From NCBI GenBank assembly GCA_902806565.1, contig CADCXA010000056.1:558001-622000 (forward strand): a stretch of 64,000 nucleotides of DNA, in the 5' to 3' direction. This stretch comes from Hypoxylon rubiginosum (taxonomy: Eukaryota; Ascomycota; Sordariomycetes; Xylariales; Hypoxylaceae). The notes below the pieces were generated by a model, which saw only the letters and a program-made list of their open reading frames with translations, was not told the origin of the DNA and did no database searches. Position numbers and translations under genes: made by a program. How positions within the stretch are numbered: the first letter of the stretch is position 1; each line of letters opens with the position of its first letter. This document shows positions 43,674 through 54,427 of the stretch, piece after piece.

Positions 43674-44198
43674 TTAGGCCCAAGGATGGTCCGCCATCGT
43701 CTCGAAGATTTCGCATTGGACATCTCCTAGATCGGAACACTTAGAGCGTACGACTTCGATGATCTCGCGAGCTAGAGCGCAGCCCTGGTCCCACGACAGG
43801 ACGGTGTTCGGCTTGACCGTGATGATCAGCGACGGGGAAGGGCGTTCTACCAGGCTGAAATATCCGATGCGCAAGACGTCGAGCCCGGAAGTGGTGGCGC
43901 AGTGTCGGTTTGCGATCGCCTTAATGGTGTAAACGATAGGCGGGATTCCATTGTTCATGTTGAAGAGGTAGGCGAGGGGGTGACGGCCAACGTCTGCAAA
44001 AGCCTTCACGAGAACCCGATATCCAAACTGCCGAGGCGTCTAACCATTCGGGTTGCTTAGGAGATCGGGGTTTGTGGTGCCTCGCAGTCGGATGTACGGT
44101 AAACCGCACGCATAAGCGGCGAGTACATACTCGGAAGGCGACGTAAGGCGAGAACCAGCCTGGGCGCCGCGATCTGAGGCCATTGCGCAAGATGACAT
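43674..44198 (-). pseudogene. Unknown conserved-type protein interrupted by an in-frame TAG
   Basis: The frame starts at an ATG at 44198 (MSSCAMASDRG). It reads through YVLAAYACGLPYIRLRGTTNPDLLSNPNG, meets TAG at 44043-44041, and continues in the same frame as TPRQFGYRVLVKAFADVG. It then gives YLFNMNNGIPPIVYTIKAIANRHCATTSGLDVLRIGYF and ends CEIFETMADHPWA before TAA. Both halves have protein-like composition and join naturally, so one stop has been gained. It could derive from CAG or TGG by a single transition. The intervening bases cannot be an intron. The family is not recognised by name. A sequencing error or a start after the stop are alternatives. Confidence 0.55.
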
Positions 44199-44686
44199 GG
44201 GGTTTGCAGTCTTGTGTAACAAAGAGCAAGTTGAAAGAGAGGCGGGTTTATTTACAAACAATCCTGGCTTAAATACACCCTTTGGTTACCAAGTTACAAG
44301 TCACGTGTCCCATTTGCTTCTGCGCCCAGTTGCGCCGTCGTTTGGACCCACCCGAATTTTAGCGTAGAAAAAAGGAAGTTCTCAGGGGTACCTAGGTACA
44401 TAGTGACATTAATTCGGTGGGCGGTTTGGCGAAGTAGAAGACGACACTGATTCAGCTTAAGGGGATACAAATTCAGAATAAATCCTGTTTTGCATTGTGG
44501 CATTACAGTAACCAGAGGGACAGCTGCCCAGGTTTATGACACCCTAGAATTTGGTGAATGAGCTGGGCCTCGAGATATGCATGTCCGGCATAGCTATCCC
44601 CATCCAAAGAACCGCCCCGTAGACATAGGTGACCCAAATACCACTCCCCCGTTCTCATACATCCTCCGCAGTCCCCGGTGAAAAAA
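44199..44686. other. Intergenic
   Basis: It contains one TACCTAGGTA palindrome at 44389-44398. Nothing else was recognised. Confidence 0.5.
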
Positions 44687-45394
44687 TCACATCGCGTGAT
44701 ATATAGCCCAGTTCACCATTGTCGAAGGACCAACGCCGCACTGAAAGGCACCAGCAGCACCCAGTCTCGGGCCCCCGGAGTTCGTGCCGTTCGTGCCGCT
44801 CGCCATCGCAGTCCCGTTCCCGCTAGCAAACTTCTTGACCGCGAGCCGTATCACCGTAGCCGCGTCCTCAGTCCCAATCGGCACGCTCTGCGCCGTCATT
44901 CCGTCGCCCGCCACGACCCCAAAAGCGCACGCCCCGTGGCTCGCCAGCAACTTGGTCCCCGTCACGTTGCGGCGCGCCGCGTCCGCCGCCCCGTACTGCC
45001 AGTACCCGCTGAACTGGGCGTCGGCCGCGGCCGCGTGCGCGAGGCCGTCGGCGATGGCCAGGCAGTCGGCCGCGGGCGCCGAGTCCGGCACCGTCGCGTC
45101 GACGAACGAGCTGCCGCCCGCCGCGCAGCGTACGGCCCCCGTCCGGTTGCCCGCGGCCGTGAAGTTGGAGCCCGGCGCTACGAGCGGGGCGGCGGTGGCG
45201 TCTCGCGGGACGGCGGCGGCGGCGGCGGCGGGGGGGATCCCGGCGAAGCGGGTCGCGCGCGAGAAGTGGGCGTCCTTGTGCGTCACGGGCACGGTGTCGA
45301 TGGCGTGGCCGATTCTGGTGATGGGAACCGGCGCGGGGTGGCTGCTGGCGAGGGGCCAGAGGCACGATGAGAGGGCAATAGCAAGTAACTTCAT
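44687..45394 (-). CDS. Secreted Hce2-domain (ECP2-like) effector candidate
   Basis: A single exon of 235 residues starts at the ATG at 45394. That choice places a clean signal peptide (MKLLAIALSSCLWPLASS) at the start, and the frame is open further upstream without one. An Ala/Pro-rich linker with an Ala run precedes the Hce2 domain at about 100-230. The domain has four cysteines (VRCAAGG, ADCLAIADG, GACAFGV, FQCGVG) that could form two disulfides, a central YW motif, and the closing VNWAIYH motif. Several Asn-X-Thr/Ser sites suggest N-glycosylation. The family is named for Cladosporium fulvum ECP2 and is widespread in fungi, including non-pathogens, so a role in plant infection is only a possibility. 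Confidence 0.85.
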   Translation of the reverse strand: MKLLAIALSSCLWPLASSHPAPVPITRIGHAIDTVPVTHKDAHFSRATRFAGIPPAAAAAAVPRDATAAPLVAPGSNFTAAGNRTGAVRCAAGGSSFVDATVPDSAPAADCLAIADGLAHAAAADAQFSGYWQYGAADAARRNVTGTKLLASHGACAFGVVAGDGMTAQSVPIGTEDAATVIRLAVKKFASGNGTAMASGTNGTNSGGPRLGAAGAFQCGVGPSTMVNWAIYHAM

Positions 45395-45888
45395 TGTCGG
45401 AATGGTAGAACGAATATGATGGTCTTGGTTCCTCAAATGATCCGCAAAATCGTTATGTGGAGATGGTTTGTAAAGCAGTTGTTGATGGTTAGAAGTTTCT
45501 CGTATTGATTGAAAAGAACGTTTCATTTATATTAGGGTATGCTTCTAAAATAGCACATATCCTGACATGGGTATCTCTTCGTGAGAAGGTAGTGGAAGTG
45601 AGTGTTGAATGATGAGACGGGCTGACTCGCTGTTAGCAGTAGTATGGATGAAAACCCGAGTTATCCTCTCTCTGCTTGATTGCATCTTTTCATATTCGAT
45701 AGACACATCTATCCCAGTGAATTCTGAGTATATGATGCTTCATATTGTGGCGTTCTGATGACTCGAAAGATAGCTACTCAAGTCCATGAGTCAATAGAAT
45801 TGGTGTGTGGGCTGTACAAACCGCTACTAGGTTCGGCCATTTTCAGACCAAGTGGGTGACGTGGGAGTAGCAAGCCGATATCCTTGGC
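45395..45888. other. Intergenic
   Basis: Promoter of the Hce2 gene and 3' flank of the Nudix gene upstream. Nothing specific was seen. Confidence 0.5.
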
Positions 45889-47061
45889 CTACAACTTTGT
45901 CTCCTGAGCTGCCCTCTCCGCTTGCCTCTCCTCCGCAAGTACCTCCTCTCTACTCCTAACCTCGACGTCTTCAACACTCCCCTTTACGAATCGGACCAGC
46001 ACAACTCTTTCCATATCGCCACCCCTGTCGGTTCCTTTTAGTTCGGGGCCGGGCTTATCAAGTCCCAATATTGTTCTCCTGTCGCTTTTCCGTAAGCCCA
46101 ACGAAGTCGGGCAAATCGTTTTCTCTCCCCAGGGGATCTGCGCCGTGGGATGCTTTGCTGCCCTCGGTTCGCTCGCCGTCGGTACCGTTGCTAGGAACTC
46201 TCGTAGCCTTTCCCTCTGGGCGCTGTAATTTTCGACCGGTTCCGAGAAACCCGACGATCCAGCAAGGCGTCCGACTAGAAACTGCGAGAGCAGGTACAGT
46301 AGGAAGCACTGGGGTGGAAACAAGACGATTTCACCCTTCCGCTGCTTCTCCGACCACGTTATCGCGTGGTCGAAGCGAGCGGCGGTTATCTCGATACCGC
46401 CGTCCGGCGTGGGGACCATCGCCTCAGATCGCGCGGCCGCCACGGCAGGGTCGCTCTCGGCAGATAGCGGGAGCATGTAAAGATACATCTGAGTGGTAAA
46501 TCGCCGGGCCTGGGTTGAGGGCGTAATCCATCTAGTAAAGGGGATGAGGTTCTCTAGAAGCCGTTTAGTTCTCTCTCAGAAACTAAAACCTCGATCACAG
46601 ATTATGCTCGCCTCGAATTACTTACCCGTATCTGGAACCCCGCCTACGCTAGCAAGCCACTCGACGAAGCGTACTTGATTCTTGTAGATCGCTTTACGGG
46701 CACCGTCGCGCTCGGCGACGGGGACGCTCAGAGGCTTCCCGTCTTTGCCATTTTCACGAGCAAGCAAGATTCCGCTCTCCTCGAACGTCTCCCGGATCGC
46801 AGCGAGTCGATACGGGAGAGAGTCCTCGTGCTGCTTCACGTCACCCGGGCCCGGAACGGCTCCGTCATGGAACTCGGAAAGATTTCCGCCGGGGAAAACA
46901 TGGGCCGAGGGGAATGCTGACGACGTCTTTACTCTGTGCAGGAGTAGGACTTGATTTTCAGGAGACAGAAGGACGACGCTCGCACTCGGTCGTACCCCTG
47001 TGGGCTTCTTGTCTTTTATTGACGAAGACGAAGTGGACGAAGTGTGAGTCTTTTTTGGCAT
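45889..47061 (-). CDS. Nudix hydrolase, NUDT19-like
   Basis: The exons 47061-46626 and 46553-45889 are split by a 72-nt intron (GTAAGT, branch AACTAAAC, TTCTAG) and encode 366 residues. The frame is open to an ATG at 47295, which would add 78 Arg-rich residues and might be a targeting extension. The N-terminal strand is ASVVLLSPENQVLLLHRVK. The Nudix signature is the long-insert form of the NUDT19 group: VFPGGNLSEFHDG, an insertion, then LAAIRETFEESGILL. Family-specific LIPFTRWITP and RRFTTQMYLYMLP follow. Mammalian NUDT19 hydrolyses CoA species in peroxisomes or mitochondria. This protein ends TKL, close to a type 1 peroxisomal signal. Confidence 0.85.
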
Positions 47062-47295
47062 CGCGAGATATCTTGGTCGGTAAATTTGCCGTCTTTCCGA
47101 GGCCCAGGAGTAAGATTCGATGCCCTCGGGGCCACTACGCACCAGTCTTGATGTAACCCTGCCTACCGGGACGGAGTGAGATAAGAAAATAGTTCGACGA
47201 CTCCTCACGAGGGGATGGGGGCTTCTAAAGCGGAGAAGTTTTGCCTCGCATGCTCCCCTTCGCGGGGTGAACATTGAGGAAGCATGAAACGGCAT

Positions 47296-48011
47296 TGCAT
47301 CGTGATGCTGCGAGACATGCCTGCGGGGTTACGTAGATTCGACGCGTCTTACTGGGGTCCGGGTTAACCGGCTCGTGAATGAACATGAAGCTTAGAAATT
47401 CCCCGTCTCGGATCTGTGTCTTCCCTCTCCGCGTTTTCCTAGCCTTAGCCGACTGACCAATAGCAGCGTTGCGCGATATAGACTACCCGGTCTTGCTCCC
47501 CAACGATCAGCGAGCGTCAAAATAAAGAGATAAAATAAGAGGCATAAGTCATGAAGGGGCTTCAGATTTCGTGCGACTGTTCTCCAAGACCGCGTAGCCG
47601 CATAATCATGGCGCTGCGCCACCCTACGACCGTGCATGTCAGGTTACACATATTACGGGTATCTTTCCGGTCATCACCTCCGTGCATGAAGATCGTCAAA
47701 ACGTCCTGCCGATATAAGGGGTTACAGTATGGTGCAGTTAGAATTTTCAAAGAGTTATCAAGGTTACTAGGTATGGAAAAAGGCATCACAGGAAATGCTG
47801 ACCGCAGGAACAATACCTAGGTACTGTCCTATTCCGTAGAGGGTATAAATTTAGCTTACCTTAGGTACCTAAATTACACAGTTAAGTACAGTGCTACTCA
47901 TACTATACTATGTATAAGGTGAATTTCCTATTGCACCATGATTAAATCGAGGATGTAAAAACTCTGTAAAAGCACTGCGCCTCCGTTCATACTGCGATAT
48001 CAAGATTTCGA
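47296..48011. other. Intergenic
   Basis: It contains one TACCTAGGTA palindrome at 47814-47823 and related sequence at 47858. No gene was recognised. Confidence 0.5.
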
Positions 48012-48110
48012 AGCTGGTGGGCGCTAACACATGCCGCCTATGATAACCTGGATATACTGAAGGCCTTACTTGAAGACGGAGTTGATATTTCGACAGTCTT
48101 ATGGTTAACC
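48012..48110 (+). pseudogene. Ankyrin-repeat relic
   Basis: A single readable ankyrin unit (SWWALTHAAYDNLDILKALL, then EDGVDIS) matches the usual helix-turn-helix pattern TxLHxAA...LLxxGxDI. No intact reading frame extends on either side, so this is a fragment of a lost gene. Confidence 0.45.
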
Positions 48111-48331
48111 CTAACTTCATAGAGAGATGACGGTTAGTCTAGCTTGTCTACTTCTTAGACATGTAGTTAAGTAGACGGCAATACTTATAGTGTAAGCATA
48201 GGCTAAGACAGTCACATACGTTACTTAGGTAGGTATTAAGGGAAATTGCAGAGAAATTTCACCATATGCATACTACAGTTTTAAATATGAAGAGGGCTTA
48301 TAAAGCCATGTATTACCAATTCATTCTAATC

Positions 48332-49225
48332 CTAGTGTTCAATTTCATACACCAAGATAGATCCGCGCATCAATCGGTCCTGAGCCTGCCAGGAAGGATC
48401 ACGCGTCTTCATCTTCGCAATAGGAAACTGCCGCAAGGCTTTGTAAAGCCTAAAGCAGGACTCGCGTTCCCCGTGAGGCTCCCAGCCGGAAATGATGCGG
48501 TCGCACTTGCTGATGGCAGCCTTTGCCACCGTGACGAACACTTCCACCGTTCCCCATTCGCCGGGGCCTAGCCTTCCTGTTCTCTGCAGCATCTCGTGCC
48601 ACGTGTAGCGGACGATATCCCATATGCCCTCCGTCGTGGCGCCCGCCATATGGAATGTAAGCCAGATATGGTCCCAGTATATCATACATGAGCGCGTATG
48701 AGTCAAGTTCTCGATCGCGTCCGCTATTCTGCATACTGCCGCGTGCAGGTTTGCTATATCTTGCAACAGATCACGATATTCGCCCTCGGTAGGTTCATAT
48801 CCATTTCCACTTTTAGATTGGGCAAAGTCCTCCCGGTCGATAATGTCTGGGTCGATAGGTATGTCGAATTTCATCTCGAATTCGGCTAGTCTATGCCCTG
48901 AAAATGTGCGACGTCTCGGCGCCGGTGGATTTGATGACCGGCCTTTATGTCTTGGGTCGCTATCCTTTGTCGATGTTCCTGTATAAGTACCAGCCGGTTC
49001 CGGTTGTGCATCAACGGCCTCAATAAGCAGAGATCTGGCATTGTTAATCACTTTCATATCCTCGGTCGCCTTTTAAGCTCTTGACTCTTGTTCGTCTTTA
49101 TCTTCGCATTGCAATATATGATCCGGGTGGTGTATAAGTGCTTTCGCTCGAAATGCTTTCTCGATCTCTGCTCTGCACGCACCCGGCGTCAAGCCTAAGA
49201 TAACATAAGCTTCTGAGAATTCCAT
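48332..49225 (-). pseudogene. J-domain (DnaJ-like) protein gene with an in-frame TAA
   Basis: From the ATG at 49225 the frame reads MEFSEAYVILGLTPGACRAE, then IEKAFRAKALIHHPDH. This is a J-domain with the essential HPD motif that stimulates Hsp70 ATPase. After 50 codons a TAA (49075-49073) follows SRA. The same frame continues KATEDMKVINNARSLLIEAV, which is the expected fourth helix of a J-domain, and then runs on uninterrupted to 48332. The 241 residues from the ATG at 49057 have no known domain (LHAAVCRIADAIENL, WHEMLQRTGRLGPGEW). The TAA could come from CAA by one C-to-T change. No splice sites could remove it. A read error, or use of only the downstream ATG, are alternatives. Confidence 0.65.
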
Positions 49226-49710
49226 TGCAGTGTATTGTTTTAATATCTGCTACAATTCCCTTTTAGGAAAGCCTCAGATAAGTATGCCTTAAGTGCGTCA
49301 TCTTCTCAGCGATCATTGTAAGTTGGAACGTAACAATACCATCGTGACATTCGCTTAAAGACGCTGTTTTTTTTTTCTTTCAAAATAATAGAAGACTGAG
49401 CCAAACTATTATTGTTCAATTGGTTGTATACGTACTGTTCGTCAGACTAATGCCAGTTACTGGGGTAGGTATAGCAGAACGAGTATAGAAAGGATAATAC
49501 CCAAGTTAGTTATCTCTAAGTATATCACTTCGATGCATCATAGTGATGGGGGGAATTATGACTTATTATCCAATGAAGCTATTAAGGGTGTCCTACCACA
49601 ATTGTGAGCATTTTGTCCAGATCACAGGAGCTCTGGACTTTCCAAACCCCTTATCTGAAAATAGCGTACAATCCTTTTATCCCAAATTAACAACAACATA
49701 GACCGGTGAT
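49226..49710. other. Intergenic
   Basis: Promoter of the J-domain gene and 3' flank of the photolyase gene. Nothing else was seen. Confidence 0.5.
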
Positions 49711-51550
49711 TTACGGCCTATCCCGCTCAATGCCGGCTTTGTACGCCGTCAGCGCGCGATCCCTACTACTCTTGTGATCCGCAATCGGCTCCGGATAGCC
49801 CGCCTTCTCGGCCAGCGATCGGGCGCCGCGATTGTACGGGTCGTGGATAGCCTTGCCCTTGATCTCCCTGAGCTCCGGTACCCACTTGCGGATGTAGTCG
49901 CCGTCGGGGTCGAACTTCTCGCTCTGGAGCAGCGGGTTGAAGATGCGGAAGTACGGCTGCGGGTCGACGCCGACGGAGGCGCTGAAGCCCCAGCCGCCGT
50001 TGTTCGAGGCGAAGTCGCCGTCGATCAGGTTCTCCATGAAGAACCTCTCCCCCATGCGCCAGTCGAGTAGCAGATCCTTGCTTAGGAAGGACGCCACGAT
50101 CATGCGGCATCGGTTGTGCATCCACCCTATGCTCCGTATCTGGCGCATCGCAGCGTCGACTATCGGAAAGCCAGTGCGCCCATTGCACCAGGCTTCGAAG
50201 TGGGCCGAGTTGTAAGACCATTCGATGTTGGAGTATTCAGGCTTGAACGGTTTATTCATACTGCACGGTCATTCATTAGCAGCGACGTTGAATGGCGTGG
50301 TATACATTGAGAACTCACCACACGTAGGGCCAATTGACGAGGACGTGCTTATAGAAATCACGCCATGCCACCTCGCTAACCCAGGTCTGGATCCCCTCGA
50401 CGCCGGCGTCCAACTTCTTCGTCTTGTTCCTATCCCTCGCGGTCCGCACGGCCGTCCTTGCGCTCAGCGTCCCGGCGGCCAGGTGGACTGATATGGACGA
50501 CGTCACCGCCTCCGAGGGGAAGTTGCGCCTCTTGCCGTACTGCCCGATCCTCTCCTCGCAGAATTTCTCGAGCCTGTCCATGGCCTCGCGCTCGCCCGCC
50601 GGCCAAGTCGCGCCGAACCTCTTGGCGTCTTCTTCGGACACCCTCTTGCCTTCCGGAGCGTCGGGTATCTCGCAGTCGAAAAGGGCGGCTATCTTCTCTC
50701 GGGCCGCGCGGGAGTTCCTCGCCGGCGGATCGAACGGGCTGAGCAGCTCCTGGTTCGCGTGGACGTGCGCGACCCAGGACCGGAACCAGGGCGAATACAC
50801 GGCGTATTGCTTCCCGGCACCGGTATGCAACTCGCCGGGCGGGACGATGCACGTGTCATGGAATACCTCCATGGCCAGCCCCCTTTCTGCGAACATTTTG
50901 ACCATCCTGGCTTCTCGTCTCAGCTCGTCGACCTCGTACTCGATATTGGCATATAAATGACTTGCTCCCCATTCTTCCATAAAATCCACTACGCGCTCGG
51001 GTATGTCCTTCCTCTTTTCAACGGTCTCTACGTATAGAGGAATGTCCAGGGCTGACAGATCCTTTTTGAGAGCGTGCAGTGTTCGTATCATGAAGTCGAC
51101 GCGTATAGGAGCCATGAGGTGCGCTTCGAAATCCTCAGGGCTAACTATGTAAATGCATATCAGCGGAACGTCGGCGGCTTGGGCTTTTTGGCTCGCCTCC
51201 CACAACGCGCGGTTGTCCGTCGTCCTCAAGTCCATTTTGAACCAGTGGACGACGGCGTCCTTCACTTTGACGCCCTTGCGCGTCGAGGCCGTGTCTTCCA
51301 ATGTAGCCTGAAGTTGTTCGATGGGCCGAGGGATTCGGTTATTGTTATAGGCTTGCGCTCGAGCATTGCTCATCTCGGACGGATAATATTTACGTAGAAC
51401 GATCCCGTGTTCCTCGGCCTCGGCCGCAAAGTGGTGTGGCTGGCGCAGCGGGTCTGATGAGCCATTCCCAAGTTTTGGTCTTTTGCTTGACGTTTCTTCC
51501 ATGTCATCATCGGTCGTGACTTTTTGCTTGGCAGTTCTCTTGGGCGCCAT
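49711..51550 (-). CDS. PHR1: Class I deoxyribodipyrimidine photolyase
   Basis: The exons 51550-50319 and 50260-49711 encode 593 residues, and the junction reads WPYV + CMNKPFK. The enzyme repairs UV-induced cyclobutane pyrimidine dimers using light and FAD. The N-terminal alpha/beta antenna domain starts near 105 (VVHWFKMDLRTTDNRAL). The FAD-binding domain contains TWVSEVAWRDFYKHVL, WCNGRTGFPIVDAAMRQI, GWMHNRCRMIVASFLSKDLL, DWRMGERFFMENLIDGDFAS and NNGGWGFSASVGVDPQPYFR, all family hallmarks. The N-terminus is basic (MAPKRTAKQK...SSKRPKL), a likely nuclear signal. An upstream in-frame ATG at 51676 could give a longer, possibly mitochondrial form. The intron is 58 nt. Confidence 0.95.
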
Positions 51551-52187
51551 GCTGAAATGATATTTAGAGCAGGTGTGCAATTGAAATGTCGGGAGACGTA
51601 GTTGATCGAGTATTACCTTGGCGCGTAAATGTGATATCAGTTGGTGCGATTGGCCAAAAGGGCAGAGACGGAACATCTAAGGATTGCGTATAGATCGATG
51701 AAGAAAAAAAAGGGAGGAAGGAACAGAAGAACACGAGTGGACTCCATGCAGAGAATTCTATTATTTTAATTTTTGCTTTTTGCCCTTTTCGCGATTAATC
51801 TCCTTGCTCTTGATGTCTCATGCGTCATCGCGACCCGGAGATCGATTCAAGGCTAGCTGATCTAGATTTCGGGAAGTCGGGGAGACTAGTGGCGATCGCG
51901 GAGATCTTTCAGCCCTATATCAGCCGCAGATGCAGCTAAGAAAGCCTAAATCAACGACAAAGACCCACATCGTACCAAATGTTAACACTTACACGAGCTA
52001 TCGTCAAGTGGCCAATCGCCAAATCTAAGGTAGCAGTCAATAGACAAGTTTTCAAGTTTAGACGAGTATGAAACGATAAACATAAATCACTCGGTTAAGC
52101 ATATAGTCCTAACTTGACTTCGGATGGTAAGATAGGAGATTTCATCTCAGTTCAACGATGATACTATCGACTGCCCTTTGTTCTAGC
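51551..52187. other. Photolyase promoter region
   Basis: It lies between the photolyase start and the 3' end of the next leftward gene. No specific light-response element was identified by eye. Confidence 0.5.
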
Positions 52188-52907
52188 CTAGAAGATGTTG
52201 TCCTCGTCCTCCCCATCGTCACTCTCATCATCCTCTTTGATCACCATTCTCTCGATGCCACCAATAATATCGTCCGCTGTCGTGTCCGAGATCAGCGCCG
52301 CCAGGAGGCTACCCATGTCAAATTCTGTGTCTTCTGATGTCTCCGCGGGGGAGGAGGATGTAATGGTAGAAGCCGCTTCGACTCCGGCAGACTGTGCATC
52401 ATTCTTCGGCTTGCTGTGTTCTCGCTTCCCCACTTGAAAGGCGAAATGAACAGGGCTCCAAAGGTCTTGAGCTGCTTCGAGAAATGCGTCGATGCTCTTC
52501 GCCGTAGCCGTATGCTGTTCGGTGTTGAACGGTGGTCTCGGGTACGCTTTCCACTTGATCCGCGCGTAGACCATCTCCAGAAAGAACTTGAACCAGGTTA
52601 CCGTCCATTTGCCCCGTGCCCAGGGAGTAGCATCGCGCAAGGCCACGAGGTGATCATATGAGCCTTGGCCTTGGCCTGTTAGGTTGGCGAAAATATCAGG
52701 TCTTAGGGCAACGGTGAAAACTTCTGCCAGTGCCTTATCGACGGCCCTCTTCACGTCGCTCTGTTTTACTCCGGGACTGATGTTGAAGATGCCGGCTAGC
52801 ATGAGTGCGTTGAGGATTTTCGTATCACGGCTTTGTCGACCGAAAACCGAAAACCGAGGTCGGTATATCATACCCGCTCGGGGGATGCAGTAGCTCAGGG
52901 TTCGCAT
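52188..52907 (-). CDS. Unknown protein, paralogue of the gene at 54428
   Basis: A single exon of 239 residues (MRTLSYCIPRAGMIYRPRF...). It aligns along the first 150 residues with the divergent neighbour: AGMIY/AGMIW near 12-16, RDTKIL/RDAKVL, KRAVDKALAEVF/KKAVNETLASIF, WKAYPRPPF/WKTNPRMPF and AKSIDAFLEAA/AKSIDGFLQQA. The conserved part looks all-helical. The C-terminus is Ser-rich, then strongly acidic (EDDESDDGEDED). There is no signal peptide or membrane helix. The domain was not recognised, and the two genes together define a small family. Confidence 0.75.
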   Translation of the reverse strand: MRTLSYCIPRAGMIYRPRFSVFGRQSRDTKILNALMLAGIFNISPGVKQSDVKRAVDKALAEVFTVALRPDIFANLTGQGQGSYDHLVALRDATPWARGKWTVTWFKFFLEMVYARIKWKAYPRPPFNTEQHTATAKSIDAFLEAAQDLWSPVHFAFQVGKREHSKPKNDAQSAGVEAASTITSSSPAETSEDTEFDMGSLLAALISDTTADDIIGGIERMVIKEDDESDDGEDEDNIF

Positions 52908-54427
52908 GTTTAAGTGGCGGCTTCAGTGTATCGGGTGCTATACAACACTGGCGCAGTAGCATTAGTGGTCGTATGGGCGGCGACAGAAATGCAACACAAG
53001 AGAAGAGCTTAAGAGGCTAGAACGAGTAGAGATTTGAATTATGCAGGGAGAAAGGCTGAAGATGTAGTAAGTCGACTTTTAAAAGGTGGCTTAATCCGAG
53101 CAGAAACAATCAAGTTGCAATGGCAGGAACCAAATGCGCAGTGAGGCAGCTAAGGTGAAAACTTAGGTAATGCAAATAGCATGGCCAGCTAGAATTGAGA
53201 GCGCCGTCCAAGTTGGGTACCTTAGGTAAACCAGGCGACCAGTACGGGGAAACCATGGTCCGCAGTTACCCCCACCACTGTAAAGGATATATGGTCAATT
53301 AACATCCTAGAATTTCACAATCAAAACAGTCTGTGGTCAGATGGTATGGTCAGGTGGTATGGCAGCCGGAACGACCTACAGACACGAGGGTTCGAAGCCG
53401 ACTTGTGCGCTACTCTCTCATTTGAGAGCTGGTCTTCCACGTTAGCATACTCAGCGCTATAGCAGTGGTAATCGCTACCTACCCACCCAGGTAGGTATGC
53501 ATTACTATCAACAGTTACGTACCGTGCTAGCCTGGAAGGTGGGTACTGGGGGTTACAGTCGGTACTGGGGGCAAATTCTTTTTCCTTTTGTCTTTTTTTA
53601 TTGAGGTTTTTTTTTTCTTGTTTATTATTAAATTCAATATAATGAATTTTCCACTTCCCTCCTAGGTTTTAGCCCTTTGGCTCCTGACACCTCGGATCGA
53701 GAGTTAGCGGTGATTAGTTTGAATAAAAGGGCAAGGCCAGAGGATAAAAAGCCTCGGTTCCTACGTATATCGTATTCCTTTACTTTTAAACTAATAGCTT
53801 TTCGCATAGTAACGTCCTTACTTTTACGCCCTCTAGTTTACGCCGTGACACTTTCGTGCTACTTGATAATAGATATATTAAAACATGTGTTTCCTATTAG
53901 CTAAAAATATATTATAATATAGAACAGAAATATAAAACCTCGAATTATATAGTCATAGTGTGTATCCCCTTTATAAATTATTTATGTGCCTTGATGCGTT
54001 TTTTTTAATGAAGACTATTGGATTTTAATATCCGTCATTTGAACAGTGGTGGCCGTGCCGGGGCTTTCGTTTGACACCTAAGGTATCCTTAAGCATTTTA
54101 AAGGACCCTTGCTGCACCCTTTAAATAGCATACTGTAGTTGTAAATACCATTGCATATATATCATTTACAAGTGCAACTGACCCACTCTACCTACGGTCC
54201 ATTCATCTCAAGTAGAACCCTTCCTTAGAAATCCAAATTCAACCATACCACCTACATCCTCTGCATTCTTTTCAACATATAACCCAAACTATAAATCCGA
54301 CGGCTACTCCAGTCCATCACTCAAAATTACATCTCCTCTCTGGCAACATTTGCCGTGTCGCACTCTCTTGCCACCTACGACAGACAGCTCTTTCTGCTCT
54401 ACCTCATACCAACTTGCCACATTCGAG
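52908..54427. other. Divergent region between the two paralogues
   Basis: About 1.5 kb must carry both promoters. It contains a repeated GGTACTGGGGG (two copies near 53.55 kb), T-rich tracts near 53.6 kb and a frame at 53677-53904 that looks like chance. No tRNA or transposon end was found. Confidence 0.5.

Noticed and set aside
53340..53420. GGGTTCGAAGCC with D-arm-like GGTCAGGTGG upstream
   Set aside because: The T stem pairs at only two positions and the acceptor strands do not match.
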